A stretch of 64,000 nt of DNA from Psychrosphaera haliotis. GTDB lineage: Bacteria > Pseudomonadota > Gammaproteobacteria > Enterobacterales > Alteromonadaceae. The stretch's first letter is position 1. Each line of letters starts with the position of its first letter. A model generated the notes under the pieces. That model saw only the letters and a program-made list of their open reading frames with translations. It made no database searches and had not been told where the DNA came from. The DNA lies in NCBI RefSeq assembly GCF_039523615.1, contig NZ_BAAAFQ010000004.1:744001-808000 (forward strand). The letters are read 5' to 3'. The position numbers and the translations under genes are program-made. This document shows, piece after piece, positions 1-9,585 of this stretch.

Positions 1-1028
1 AGCTGACTAATAATAGATTTTTTTGCCAACAACTTTGCGGTTTGACTGTTATCAAAGTAAATAGAGTGACTTTGTTTATCAGACTGTTCCAATGCTAAAA
101 ACGCATTTTCAATCAAACTTTCAATGGCATGACCTTGCTCTGGGTAGGAGGAAACACCAAAATCAACGCCAATATCTACAGCGGTAGCGTCCACTACAAT
201 TGGCTCGCTAATGCTGTTCGATAACAAATCAATAATATGCTCAGTGGCATAAACATTCGTGTCTTTTTTTATCGCCATTAAAAAGTCGACGCCACCAGCA
301 CTGGCAAAAACTGTACTAAGCGGTTCATTTGTTAACGTGACAATTTCTGCAACTTTTTCTAATTTTTTCTTTAGGCGACTAATAAGTTGTAGTTTTACAA
401 TATCGGCATGATTGTGGCCTATCAATCGGTTTAACTCCGCAAACCGAGTGAACTTAAAAGCAATAATATCTAATGATTCACTAGAATTTTGATATAACCA
501 TTTTTCTACCTGTTGAGAGAACCCCGTTTTATTGGGTAGGCCCGTAGACACATCAAAACCATTTTTCACATTTGCGGAATCAAGTTTGCCTGTCATATCA
601 TCAAGCTTTGCTACTAATGCGCCGTGTTGATAGATGCTCCTAAATAATATTAGTGTTGAAACAAAAACCGGCATTAACAAATAGATTAAGAGTTGATTTA
701 GTAGCAAGTGATTTAGTAATAACAAACTGACAATGACAATCAAAAAGCCCCATTGGTAGCTATGATCAACAATATTAAAAAGCATGTCTTTCCAAATAAG
801 TGGGACGCAAAACAACACGGCGGCAAGAGAAGAAGCTAAATAAATTGAAAGGTCAACGTTTTGATAAGCACCAGTAATGGCGTTATAACAATAAAAAGCC
901 GCAAGTAGATTTGATGCAAAACCAAGCCAATACTCGTGTTTTTTTAAGCAAAGGATAAGCGCTAAAACCATAAAGGCGACAACTACATTAATGCCTAAAA
1001 AAATATTCAGTAATGCCACAACATCCAT
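1..1028 (-). CDS. Membrane GGDEF-domain protein with degenerate active site (C-terminal part outside window)
   Basis: The reading frame is open from an ATG at 1028 to the left edge, so only about the first 342 residues are visible. The first ~170 residues hold several hydrophobic membrane segments. A GGDEF domain follows, opening with the typical TGLPNKTGF element. The signature itself reads GGVDF instead of GGDEF, so diguanylate cyclase activity is doubtful. A role as a receptor or as a partner of a downstream EAL domain is more likely. Its start lies 5 bases after the stop of the next GGDEF-EAL gene on the same strand, so the two are probably co-transcribed. Whether an EAL domain follows cannot be seen here. 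Confidence 0.85.
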   Translation of the reverse strand, partial: MDVVALLNIFLGINVVVAFMVLALILCLKKHEYWLGFASNLLAAFYCYNAITGAYQNVDLSIYLASSLAAVLFCVPLIWKDMLFNIVDHSYQWGFLIVIVSLLLLNHLLLNQLLIYLLMPVFVSTLILFRSIYQHGALVAKLDDMTGKLDSANVKNGFDVSTGLPNKTGFSQQVEKWLYQNSSESLDIIAFKFTRFAELNRLIGHNHADIVKLQLISRLKKKLEKVAEIVTLTNEPLSTVFASAGGVDFLMAIKKDTNVYATEHIIDLLSNSISEPIVVDATAVDIGVDFGVSSYPEQGHAIESLIENAFLALEQSDKQSHSIYFDNSQTAKLLAKKSIISQ

Positions 1029-1033
1029 TTTAT

Positions 1034-3004
1034 CTACCTTCCAATATTCATGCGCTGTGAAACATTCGGCAATGTTTTAGGTAATTCTTTTAAATACTCC
1101 ATTAATTGCGGCTCAGGAAGCGGACGGCTAAATAAATAACCCTGCAAGTGATGGCAACCCATAACATGCAACAGATAAGCTTGCTGTTCGTTTTCAACCC
1201 CCTCACCTACCACGTCAATATTTAAGTGGCCGGCCAGTTGAATAATCACAGAAGTGATATTTCTATCTTGCTCATTAAACTCAATTTCATGGATAAAGGA
1301 CCGGTCAATTTTAACCTTATCAATATCAAATTGTTTTAAGTGCCCTAACGAACTAAAACCAGTGCCAAAGTCGTCCAAAGCAATAGTAAAGCCCATGCTT
1401 TTTAATATAGATATGTTTTTTGCCACCGTTGGTGCGTCAATCATCATGGCCGTTTCTGTTAGCTCCAGCTCAATAAGCTTACAATTACCATTTATACTGG
1501 CAACCAACTCTTTAATTTGACACACAAATTCAGCCTGCTGAAAATTAACCGAAGAAATATTTACGGCAATACGGCCACGCATTAAGCCTTTATCGTACCA
1601 ACGTTGAGCTGCCGAGAATGCCTCTTTTAAAACAAAAAAATCAACCTGTCGGATCAATCCATTCTGCTCTGCAATCTCAATAAAATGACCTGGAGGCACT
1701 AAGCCTCTCGTTTTACTATTCCATCTAACCAGTGCTTCAAAACCATATATGCGCTCTTCTTTAGAGTGAAATAACGGTTGATAATGAATTGAAAGTTCAT
1801 TGTTATTTAAAGCGCCTACTAGCTCACTTTCTATATTTAAATCGTCCGACGTAATATCATCCATGGCATGATCAAAAATCAACGCGTCATTTCGGCCGCT
1901 TATTTTCACTCTATTTAACGCAGTGTCAGCACAGCGCATTAGTGCATCAGCTTTGGTGCCGTGTGTTGGGTAAATGGCGACACCAATGCTCGTGGTTAAG
2001 TTAACTTCTTGGTCTGCAATTTGAAAGGTTTGTTTAAAACATTGCTGAACATCATGAATAACCTTTTCGATATAAACGATAGGATTACTGCCACACAATA
2101 CGTTTGGCACCAATAAAGCAAATTCATCACCGCCTAAACGGGCTATTGAAATACTGCTATCCAGTTGTTTTTCTAACCGAGTAGCCACCATAGAAATAAT
2201 TTCATCGCCTTGCAGCAAGCCTATGCTCGAATTCACTTTTTTAAAGTTGTCTATGTCTATAAAAGCTACCGCTATGTGCGGTAACGATGGCTGTATAGTT
2301 GATATAGAATGTTTAATGTATTCAATGAACAAGGTTCTATTGGGTAAGTCTGTCAGCTGGTCACGTGTTGCTAACTGGTGTAGCGCTTGTTCATTATGTT
2401 TACGGTCTGTAACATCGAACATCATGCCAACATATTTAACTTCCACTTGGCCCGTCACTTTTTGCGATGTGGCAACCCGAGTCACAGACATATCTATAGA
2501 TATTCGTTGGTTATCTTTATTGTAGGTCCAAAGCTCACCATGCCAGAATCCAGTTTTAACAACTTCTTGCCAAATAATATTTTCGACTTCGTAGTTACGA
2601 CCTTCATCGTTATAAACTTTAAAACATTTACCTACAATTTCATCCTCGTCTAATCCAAAGAGATCCGAGTAAGCCGTATTAATTTTTTCGATTTCACGGT
2701 CTTTGTCAGCAATCCAAATGGCTTCTCGAGTATTGGCTAGCAAGGAATCTATAAATGATTGTTTAGTGGTTGCTTGAAAGGCAAGTTTGACTTTTAACCA
2801 GCGTCCGTACATGACCATGATGAAAACTGCCGCACAAAACAGCGTAATGATCATCATAATAGTATCGTGGTTTATAAGGATGTTTAACGTTTCTTCAGGT
2901 TCGACAACAGGCCGTTCCTTTAAAACTGGAGCAACAAATTCAACACCTATCGCGATAAATGACCACGAAAAGAGTAGACAAGAAAGAGAAGTTATAAACT
3001 GCAA
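1034..3004 (-). CDS. Membrane PAS-GGDEF-EAL cyclic-di-GMP protein
   Basis: This is a bifunctional cyclic-di-GMP turnover protein of 656 residues. Two N-terminal membrane segments lie at about 5-25 and 48-66. A PAS sensor domain at about 90-200 ends in the DVTDRK element that usually precedes GGDEF. The GGDEF domain has an intact GGDEF at 291-295. The EAL phosphodiesterase domain has EALVRW at 423-428 and DDFGTGFSSL near 548. Both catalytic signatures look intact, so either synthesis or hydrolysis could dominate. The start is a TTG at 3004 with AGGA eight bases upstream; the next ATG would lose the first membrane segment. It is upstream of, and 5 bases from, the degenerate GGDEF gene. Confidence 0.93.
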   Translation of the reverse strand: MQFITSLSCLLFSWSFIAIGVEFVAPVLKERPVVEPEETLNILINHDTIMMIITLFCAAVFIMVMYGRWLKVKLAFQATTKQSFIDSLLANTREAIWIADKDREIEKINTAYSDLFGLDEDEIVGKCFKVYNDEGRNYEVENIIWQEVVKTGFWHGELWTYNKDNQRISIDMSVTRVATSQKVTGQVEVKYVGMMFDVTDRKHNEQALHQLATRDQLTDLPNRTLFIEYIKHSISTIQPSLPHIAVAFIDIDNFKKVNSSIGLLQGDEIISMVATRLEKQLDSSISIARLGGDEFALLVPNVLCGSNPIVYIEKVIHDVQQCFKQTFQIADQEVNLTTSIGVAIYPTHGTKADALMRCADTALNRVKISGRNDALIFDHAMDDITSDDLNIESELVGALNNNELSIHYQPLFHSKEERIYGFEALVRWNSKTRGLVPPGHFIEIAEQNGLIRQVDFFVLKEAFSAAQRWYDKGLMRGRIAVNISSVNFQQAEFVCQIKELVASINGNCKLIELELTETAMMIDAPTVAKNISILKSMGFTIALDDFGTGFSSLGHLKQFDIDKVKIDRSFIHEIEFNEQDRNITSVIIQLAGHLNIDVVGEGVENEQQAYLLHVMGCHHLQGYLFSRPLPEPQLMEYLKELPKTLPNVSQRMNIGR

Positions 3005-3114
3005 GGCACCTATCCTGTACGTTTGCCAAATACACCGTTAATTAAGCATAGATGGAGGTCAGTAAAGTGCCAACTTATGTTATGAGTAAATTGTAATAGT
3101 TTGTTAATTTTTAA

Positions 3115-3579
3115 CTATTTAGAGCCTTCATACCCCAGCTGACGCCAAGATTCATATACAAAAACAGAAACCGCATTCGACAAATTCATACTGCGACTAT
3201 CTGGTTGCATTGGAATTTTAACCCAATTACTTTTACCAATGATTTGTAAAACATCATCTGGTAAACCGCGGGTTTCAGGCCCAAAAACTAAACTATCGCC
3301 AGCCTTATAGCTAACGTCGCTGTGGTATCCAGACCCTTTTGTGGTGCAGGCATATAAGTGACTATCTGTATTAGCGTCTACATAAGCTTGGAAATTTGGG
3401 TAACGTTTTACTTTGGTAAATTCGTGGTAATCCAAACCGGCTCTACGTACTTTTTTCTCATCTAAATCAAATCCAAGTGGTTCAATTAAATGAAGTTGAA
3501 ACCCACTATTGGCACATAAGCGCACAATATTGCCAGTATTTGGGGGTATTTCTGGTTGGAACAAAACGATGTTAAGCAT
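3115..3579 (-). CDS. trmL: tRNA (cytidine/uridine-34-2'-O)-methyltransferase TrmL
   Basis: A 154-residue SPOUT-class methyltransferase. It begins with the family's LFQPEIPPNTGNIVRLCAN stretch. It carries the knotted-fold motifs FGPETRGLP (about 97-105) and a C-terminal SMNLSNAVSV segment that binds AdoMet. The family 2'-O-methylates the wobble nucleotide of tRNA-Leu isoacceptors in the cytoplasm. Length matches E. coli TrmL (157). It is divergently transcribed from the 2OG oxygenase gene. Confidence 0.96.
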   Translation of the reverse strand: MLNIVLFQPEIPPNTGNIVRLCANSGFQLHLIEPLGFDLDEKKVRRAGLDYHEFTKVKRYPNFQAYVDANTDSHLYACTTKGSGYHSDVSYKAGDSLVFGPETRGLPDDVLQIIGKSNWVKIPMQPDSRSMNLSNAVSVFVYESWRQLGYEGSK

Positions 3580-3699
3580 ACAGCTCTCTTCACAAAATAT
3601 GGTTATCTAAACGGCGTAAAGCCCTAATTTTTGACATTATATGTTAGAACATGCCACATTGCGTGCCTAAGTCACATAAAAACAATAAAAGGCAGTGGT

Positions 3700-4395
3700 A
3701 TGAGTCAGTTCATTTTAGAATTTAAAAAAGCATTAAGCCCAGAGCAATGCACAAACATAATTCAACAATTTGAGTCTGACCAAAACAAACATCCGGGTCG
3801 AACGGGCAACGGCGTTGATACCACCAAAAAGAATAGTTTAGACTTAACCATCAATAATCACGCAACTTGGCAAAACACTCAAAATGAGTTGTCTCAAGTG
3901 TTGCTAAATGCCCTAGTGCAATATGCTCGAATGCATCCAATGCTGCTCACCGGCGCTTTATCAACTTCAATGCAAGACCCTGCCTCTGGAAAAATAACCA
4001 CTTTAAGCCACGACAATATAAACAACATGTCCGACGAACAAATTGGCCAAATTGCATCTCGAATTTATGAATTAGACATTCTTAATATACAGAAATATAA
4101 AAAACAAGAAGGTGGGTACCCTCATTGGCATTCAGAGCATTTCCCACATCCAACAGATACCACTCAACGTTCGTTACGACGTAGCTTGTTAATCTTGTTT
4201 TATTTGAATGATATTGACGAAGGTGGAGAAACAGAATTCTTTTACCAGCAAGCTAAAATAACTCCAAAAGCCGGTAGCCTAGTATTGGCGCCATGCGATT
4301 TTACGCACACTCACCGAGGGCTTACCCCAATCTCAGATGACAAGTATGTTATTGCATCTTGGGTCATGTTTCGTGAAGCAAAGCACTTGTACTAA
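3700..4395 (+). CDS. 2-oxoglutarate/Fe(II)-dependent dioxygenase, prolyl 4-hydroxylase type
   Basis: The protein is 231 residues when started at the ATG at 3700. The frame is open back to 3631, but the extra 23 residues are unlike a conserved N-terminus, and AAAAGG precedes 3700. The C-terminal half shows the double-stranded beta-helix iron ligands: an HWHSEHFPH segment supplies H-x-E, with a distal His in the FTHTHRG segment. GGETEF and PKAGSLVLAPC are typical of prolyl 4-hydroxylase relatives. The family hydroxylates protein or small-molecule substrates using 2-oxoglutarate and O2. The substrate here is unknown. Confidence 0.85.
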   Translation: MSQFILEFKKALSPEQCTNIIQQFESDQNKHPGRTGNGVDTTKKNSLDLTINNHATWQNTQNELSQVLLNALVQYARMHPMLLTGALSTSMQDPASGKITTLSHDNINNMSDEQIGQIASRIYELDILNIQKYKKQEGGYPHWHSEHFPHPTDTTQRSLRRSLLILFYLNDIDEGGETEFFYQQAKITPKAGSLVLAPCDFTHTHRGLTPISDDKYVIASWVMFREAKHLY

Positions 4396-4421
4396 TACCT
4401 CAGAGCTTTGCCTGTTTGAAT

Positions 4422-5513
4422 TTAGCTTTTAATAAAGGCTAACATCTGCTTGATGGCTTTAGCTCTGATGGCGTCTCGTTCAATAAATATTTCATGACGT
4501 GCGCCGTCAAATACAATTGGCTGACCCGTTTCACACTCGTTGCCCACATCTTTAAGTCGCTGACAAAACTTGTTCTGCGCTTCGTTATCAATAACGCCAT
4601 CTTCACTAGCTTGAAACACCATGACAGGTATGCGAACGCGGTCTAATTGCGCATACGCTTTATCCAACGCATTAATCGAGGCTACCACCCAACTATAAGT
4701 AATGCCGCCAAGTTTAAGGTCTGGGTTTTGCTCGTAGGTCTCTCTAAAGTACTGATATCGAGGTTCTGAGTGAGTAAGGGAATTTGTGGCGAATGGCACC
4801 GACTCATAATCCATACTTCCTACAAAATATGGCGTTTGCGGTTGAACTAACTCTACTAACCAAGCGGCAGACTTAACCACAGGTTTTAAAACCTGGGCAG
4901 GGATAGGTCCAGTCGGTAAACCCCACATAGGTGATGAAAACACCGTTTTATTTACTTTGTGTTGATGTGTTTGTAAATAACGTAATGCAATAGCAGAGCC
5001 CATTGAGTGCGCGACAATAGACACGCTGCCCACTACTTTTGGCTCTACAATTTCAGTCATAAATTGATTAAAGTCGCTGGCGTAGTCATCAAAGTGCTTA
5101 ACGTGACCTTTGTGGCGATTCACCAATAATCGTGATGACAAACCTTGCCCTTGATGGTCAATAATAAATACTCGATAGCCCTGTTCTACTAAATCAAACG
5201 CCAGCTCTTTATATTTTAAATAACCCTCAACACGACCAGGCGAAATAACAATAGTGTGCTCGGCATGTTCATTGCCCACTTCAACAAAATGAATGGTTAA
5301 TCCTTGGCGGTTAACAAAACGACCAGGTACAGCATAGCTTTCCCAAAAAGGGTTAATGGTAGACTTAATGAACTGAGTAAATGTTGCTTCACGCTTTAAA
5401 TCGAGCATAGAATCCTTGATGTCTTTTGATGGATTGACCAACGCATGACAATTATATGAGCTAAGCAGGGCAAATAGCCATACCGATTGAAGAATGATTT
5501 TAGATAATTTCAT
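4422..5513 (-). CDS. Secreted alpha/beta hydrolase, lysophospholipase (PldB) type
   Basis: A 363-residue serine hydrolase. The start at 5513 is preceded by GGGAG eight bases upstream and gives a clean signal peptide (MKLSKIILQS... to ...NCHA). Starting at 5600 would bury that signal. The nucleophile elbow is AHSMG (SIVAHSMGSA). A likely Asp lies in the ASEDGVID segment and a His in GARHEIF, completing a triad. The layout resembles E. coli PldB lysophospholipase and monoglyceride lipases. It probably acts on lipids in the periplasm. The exact substrate is inferred only from fold similarity. Confidence 0.85.
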   Translation of the reverse strand: MKLSKIILQSVWLFALLSSYNCHALVNPSKDIKDSMLDLKREATFTQFIKSTINPFWESYAVPGRFVNRQGLTIHFVEVGNEHAEHTIVISPGRVEGYLKYKELAFDLVEQGYRVFIIDHQGQGLSSRLLVNRHKGHVKHFDDYASDFNQFMTEIVEPKVVGSVSIVAHSMGSAIALRYLQTHQHKVNKTVFSSPMWGLPTGPIPAQVLKPVVKSAAWLVELVQPQTPYFVGSMDYESVPFATNSLTHSEPRYQYFRETYEQNPDLKLGGITYSWVVASINALDKAYAQLDRVRIPVMVFQASEDGVIDNEAQNKFCQRLKDVGNECETGQPIVFDGARHEIFIERDAIRAKAIKQMLAFIKS

Positions 5514-5618
5514 GCCTAACTCCCGCCAATTGATTCCATCATTTATTAGCACGCTCTCTTTTGCAAGCTTTGAAGTTATAGAATACACTGCGCACTCCAC
5601 AAAAAATGAGACAAATAT

Positions 5619-6065
5619 ATGACAATTTGGGTAGATGCAGACGCCTGTCCAGTGCCAGTAAAAGAGATTTTATTTAAAGCCGCTGAACGAACCAAAACTG
5701 AACTTATATTGGTCGCTAATCAATACATTGCCACGCCGCCGTCGTTGGTTATTAAAAGCATGCAAGTCAGCTCTGGATTTGATGTTGCCGACAACTATAT
5801 TGTTGAGCAAGCCAAAGAAGGTGACTTAGTGATTACCGCCGACATCCCTTTAGCGTCGGAAGTGATAGACAAAAAAGCCATCGCATTAAATCCACGAGGT
5901 GAGTTATATACTACCGCAAACATAAAGCAGCGATTAAACATTCGTGACTTTATGGATACCATGCGAGCAAGTGGCGTGCAGTCAGGTGGCCAAGCTAAAT
6001 ACGGCGACAAAGACAAACAGCAATTTGCGAATCAATTAGACAAATATCTCGCTAAACAACGTTAG
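5619..6065 (+). CDS. yaiI: YaiI/YqxD family protein (UPF0178)
   Basis: A 148-residue cytoplasmic protein with the family's N-terminal WVDADACPVPVKEI motif and the internal elements DYYIV-like (DNYIVEQA), GDLVITADIPLA and NPRGELYT. The fold is PIN-like with conserved acidic residues, but no reaction is established for the family. Length matches E. coli YaiI (152). Its last 14 bases overlap the end of the convergent Rossmann-fold gene. Confidence 0.92.
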   Translation: MTIWVDADACPVPVKEILFKAAERTKTELILVANQYIATPPSLVIKSMQVSSGFDVADNYIVEQAKEGDLVITADIPLASEVIDKKAIALNPRGELYTTANIKQRLNIRDFMDTMRASGVQSGGQAKYGDKDKQQFANQLDKYLAKQR

Positions 6066-6897
6066 TGCTAAATGACTCAAAAAAGTTATCGTGTTGGTAA
6101 CTAAAGTCTAGCTTTTGAGTTATCAAGTCACCTTTTACCAAACGTCCTTCTGTCGTGATTGGGTTCCCGATAATTTCAGTGGTTGTTAACGTGTCAGCTT
6201 GCTGTCTCGCATATCGATAAAAGCTTTGCTTGTTTGGATGATGCGGCGCAACAACGTTATAAACGGCTTGATGTTTTGACTGAGACAACGTTTGGGAAAA
6301 TGCATCATCTATTACCGCAATAATGGCTTCAACCACATCTTCCTGCATAACCATATTCACCGGCTCATTGGCGTTTTCTTCAGTTATCACAACTCTAAAA
6401 TTACCCGGCTGGCGACTACCGCCTATCAAACCACCTAATCTTAGCACCTGTTTATATTGTAACCTGCTATTTAATACCTCTTGTTCCGCGTCATATAAGA
6501 CTTTCACCTTATTGACCGAAAGATCCAGCTCAGTATTTTCGTCATTAATGCCTGCTTTAGAATAAATTCCTATAGAACTTGTAAAAACAACCTGCTTTAC
6601 CTTGCTATTTTGGGCCTTATTAATAATAGTTTTTATACGAGGTGTATAAGAATCACCCATATCTTTTTTAAAGCCAGGGGGAATGCAAACTATTAGCGAA
6701 TCAACCTGAAATAAAGCTTCTCCTCCAGTAACGGAGTCTCTGTCCACATCACAAAACTCATAATTAACATCCAAAATTGCTAATTCTGGCTTGTTTGAGC
6801 GATATGACAACGTAACATCATATTTATCTTTATTTAGGCTTTGCGCCAATGCGTTACCTATAAAACCACCACCAATGATGCCGACTCTTTGTTTCAT
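6052..6897 (-). CDS. NAD(P)-binding Rossmann-fold epimerase/dehydratase-like protein (YeeZ type)
   Basis: The protein has 281 residues. It opens with a dinucleotide-binding loop, VGIIGGGFIGNALAQSL (residues 5-21). The middle has a SDR-like SSIGIYSK segment and an LRLGGLIGGSRQPG segment typical of atypical extended SDRs such as E. coli YeeZ. The substrate is unknown. It lies 1 base downstream of the GNAT-thioesterase gene on the same strand, which suggests one transcript. Its 3' end overlaps yaiI by 14 bases. Confidence 0.85.
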   Translation of the reverse strand: MKQRVGIIGGGFIGNALAQSLNKDKYDVTLSYRSNKPELAILDVNYEFCDVDRDSVTGGEALFQVDSLIVCIPPGFKKDMGDSYTPRIKTIINKAQNSKVKQVVFTSSIGIYSKAGINDENTELDLSVNKVKVLYDAEQEVLNSRLQYKQVLRLGGLIGGSRQPGNFRVVITEENANEPVNMVMQEDVVEAIIAVIDDAFSQTLSQSKHQAVYNVVAPHHPNKQSFYRYARQQADTLTTTEIIGNPITTEGRLVKGDLITQKLDFSYQHDNFFESFSTNVV

Positions 6898-6898
6898 A

Positions 6899-7807
6899 TT
6901 ACTTTTTCTTCTTTTTTGGGATCACAACATACTCACCGCTAAACTGAGCTACTTTGACTTGGTCATCCATAACATCCACTTGCACACTAATTCTGGCTTT
7001 TTTACCGCTTTTTAATGGTTCAAAATCGCCTTCCAAATGCTCAAAATGCGCAATACAGCGAGGTAATTCAGTGACCGGCTTGTGGTAATGCACATTTGCA
7101 TCGGCCAATACGATGTCGCCCTCTATATCGCTCTCTTTCATTCGCAAATGAACCAATCCCCAGCCTGTTAGCGTTGCGAGTGAATAAATGCTACCAGCGA
7201 ACATAGTACCGTGTAAGTTCATATTTGGATTTAACGCAGCTCGAGTTTCAAAGGTTTCGCCAGTATATTGATATACACGAATACCCATTAGCTGCGTTAT
7301 TGGAATTTGTTGATGCCAAATATTCTGCAAATCAACACACCACTGAGGATGACGAATAATCACTTCAACTTTATCAAGCGGTTTACACATTTGAACATGT
7401 GGAATAGCACCAAAAATTTCAGGGGCATCACCCGTGACTTGATAACCTAGGTTTTCATAAAAATTAGTTGCGGAGGTTCTCGCATTTAAAATAACGCGGT
7501 CAACGCCTTCTTGCCGCGCAATGGCCTCTAACGACTCAAGCATCATAGTTGCTAAGCCTTTTCGACGATGATCTTCAATAACCGCCATGTAACGAATTTG
7601 GCTTTCTTCATTGTTTACCAAATGAAGCCTAGCAACGCCAACCACTTTACCAGTGTCGTCTTTTACCATGCGATGCCAAGCATGTTGCTCGTATTCATCT
7701 TTTTCTGAACCACGGGGCTGCTGCAGAGGCGCACGCAAGATCTGCCAACGAATTTCGTAATATTGTTCCCAGTCTGCTTCGGTTTGTGGTGCAACAACTT
7801 GATACAT
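6899..7807 (-). CDS. yiiD: Bifunctional GNAT N-acetyltransferase / hotdog thioesterase (YiiD type)
   Basis: A 302-residue two-domain fusion. Residues 1-140 are a GNAT domain with the acetyl-CoA loop in the RRKGLATMML segment and the downstream FYENLGYQ element. Residues ~155-300 form a hotdog-fold domain with the LNPNMNLHGTMFAGSIYSLA helix typical of YiiD C-terminal thioesterases. E. coli YiiD has the same architecture. The Pseudomonas relative FabY initiates fatty-acid synthesis, but that role cannot be assigned here. As in E. coli, it lies close to dtd. Confidence 0.88.
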   Translation of the reverse strand: MYQVVAPQTEADWEQYYEIRWQILRAPLQQPRGSEKDEYEQHAWHRMVKDDTGKVVGVARLHLVNNEESQIRYMAVIEDHRRKGLATMMLESLEAIARQEGVDRVILNARTSATNFYENLGYQVTGDAPEIFGAIPHVQMCKPLDKVEVIIRHPQWCVDLQNIWHQQIPITQLMGIRVYQYTGETFETRAALNPNMNLHGTMFAGSIYSLATLTGWGLVHLRMKESDIEGDIVLADANVHYHKPVTELPRCIAHFEHLEGDFEPLKSGKKARISVQVDVMDDQVKVAQFSGEYVVIPKKKKK

Positions 7808-7908
7808 AATTATCTCCCCTAAAATATTTCACTATTGCGCCACGACTAGTTATTGTTATGCTGTCGTTCTACACCTAACTTGCTTAATATTAGAGAATAA
7901 AAAACATT

Positions 7909-8670
7909 ATGGATGTTGCGCAATTTCAGTTTAGCTCAGAAGCCAACCAACAGGTTTATTTTTATCAGTCTACTGAATTAAGAATAGAAGTCTTGCAAAA
8001 TCAACACCATATTTGGATGGAAATAAATGGCGTAATACAAAGTGCCTGCCAAAATAAGGCGCCCTACCGTCCAGTTCTACCTCATATTTTAGCCATGTTC
8101 TTACCGTACAATCACCATAAAATACCATCAAGTGTTTTAGAACTAGGTGGCGGTGGTCAATCGGTTCAGCGTTATTTTGCACAAACCCAAGCGTCCGTAG
8201 AGTTCACCAGTATTGAATACGACCAAGACGTAATTGATACCGTTAAAAACTACATGCCAGGCGGCGATAATCTTAATATTATCAAGGCCGACGCATTTGA
8301 GTTTATAGCTCAAGCTGTGAATGACAAACGGCAGTATGACTGGGTGGTGGTTGATTTATTTCATGGCGCTGAGTCACCAACTAAAGTTTTTAGCGCTGAA
8401 TTCTTTTTAGACTGCTATAAAATAACTAAACAGGATGGTTGGCTAGTTTTCAACTGTTTGCGTTCAGAGCCTGAAATACTTACATCATTGGTTGAAACGG
8501 TTAATGAGTGCTTTGATGCTAAATCAAAACTCTTTGCCGTGCCTGGTATGAAAAATCACATTTTGTTGGCTTATAAAAGCCCTGAACTGCAAGGCGCTTT
8601 AATGGAGCATATCGAAACGTTTAATTTTCCTGACGAGATTGAAATACACAACCTCGCCAAGTCAATTTGA
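7909..8670 (+). CDS. Spermidine synthase-like class I SAM methyltransferase-fold protein
   Basis: The protein has 253 residues. The central Rossmann fold shows LELGGGGQSVQRYF (about 76-89), an acidic ribose-binding strand end (SIEYDQDV) and VVVDLFHGAESP, the pattern of spermidine synthase-like proteins. Gly-rich and acidic motifs are present, but the full putrescine/dcAdoMet pocket cannot be checked by eye. A non-polyamine aminopropyl- or methyltransferase role is possible. It is transcribed divergently from the yiiD-like gene. Confidence 0.78.
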   Translation: MDVAQFQFSSEANQQVYFYQSTELRIEVLQNQHHIWMEINGVIQSACQNKAPYRPVLPHILAMFLPYNHHKIPSSVLELGGGGQSVQRYFAQTQASVEFTSIEYDQDVIDTVKNYMPGGDNLNIIKADAFEFIAQAVNDKRQYDWVVVDLFHGAESPTKVFSAEFFLDCYKITKQDGWLVFNCLRSEPEILTSLVETVNECFDAKSKLFAVPGMKNHILLAYKSPELQGALMEHIETFNFPDEIEIHNLAKSI

Positions 8671-8701
8671 TACTGAGCGGCCCAGTGTTAGTTGTTAGCT
8701 A

Positions 8702-9067
8702 TTAGTTGTCGAGTAAGTCTTCGGCCTTTTCTAATAGCTCTTCGGCTTTGTTTTCTAAGTTTTCCATAAACTCAGACTGCTCAACAATAGTGCCGTTAAA
8801 GTTAAGTCCTAAAAACATACCTTCACTGCCCACGGCTACAATTAACAAACCAACGATTAAAAGCGGTGGCAACAACTTCATAAACAAACTTATCACCAAC
8901 CAAACGATGACAACAGCTGCCACTAAGTGATACATCCAAATTTGATCCGCAGGAATTTCCACAACTTCGTTAAAAAAGCTAGTTTGATCAATTACCTGAT
9001 ATAAATAACCACTCATGGCTAGCGCCAATCCACCAATTAGAATTGTTAACCCTTTTAATAACCACAT
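8702..9067 (-). CDS. Small membrane protein, function unknown
   Basis: A 121-residue protein with three hydrophobic segments (about 3-22, 44-65 and 67-85) and an acidic amphipathic C-terminal tail rich in ENKAEELLEKAEDLLD, probably a short coiled coil. The ATG at 9067 has AGGAAG seven bases upstream, which decides the start over a longer frame to 9133. It follows pip and dtd on the same strand with a 72-base gap, so it may be the last gene of that unit. I do not recognise the family. Confidence 0.7.
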   Translation of the reverse strand: MWLLKGLTILIGGLALAMSGYLYQVIDQTSFFNEVVEIPADQIWMYHLVAAVVIVWLVISLFMKLLPPLLIVGLLIVAVGSEGMFLGLNFNGTIVEQSEFMENLENKAEELLEKAEDLLDN

Positions 9068-9139
9068 TGCACTGCTTCCTTTTGTTTTAATTATTATTTT
9101 TGTAATTCTGTAATTCTGGCAAGCTAAACTCAAATTCGC

Positions 9140-9577
9140 TTAAACATTCAATGAAAAAGTCACTGGGCCATCATTCACTAATGACACTTGCATGTCGGCA
9201 CCAAACTGACCCGTTTCAACGGTTAAGCCTAACGACTTACAACACTCAACAAAATACTCGTATAGTGCTTTGCCCTGCTCTGGCGAGGCACCGCGAGAGA
9301 AACCAGGTCGATTACCAGACTTAGTATCAGCTACAAGCGTAAATTGTGAAACAACAAGCAAAGAACCTTCTGCTTGCTGCACGTTTAAATTCATCTTGCC
9401 GTTTTCATCATTAAAAATACGGTACTTGCTAATTCGCTCTGCTAGCTTTTTAGCTTTTTGTTCATTGTCTTCTTGCTCAACGCCTAATAAAACCAACAAG
9501 CCTGTATCAATAGCACCTACCGTACTTCCGTCAATATCAACACTTGCCTGCTTTACTCTTTGGATCAGACCTATCAT
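9140..9577 (-). CDS. dtd: D-aminoacyl-tRNA deacylase
   Basis: A 145-residue protein that removes D-amino acids mischarged onto tRNA, in the cytoplasm. Family motifs are SQFTLVAD (about 78-85) and the cross-subunit SGNRPGFSRGASPE segment. The C-terminal NDGPVTF(S) carries the second proline motif. Length equals the E. coli enzyme (145). Only 8 bases separate it from pip upstream, so the two form an operon. Confidence 0.97.
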   Translation of the reverse strand: MIGLIQRVKQASVDIDGSTVGAIDTGLLVLLGVEQEDNEQKAKKLAERISKYRIFNDENGKMNLNVQQAEGSLLVVSQFTLVADTKSGNRPGFSRGASPEQGKALYEYFVECCKSLGLTVETGQFGADMQVSLVNDGPVTFSLNV

Positions 9578-9585
9578 GTACTACC

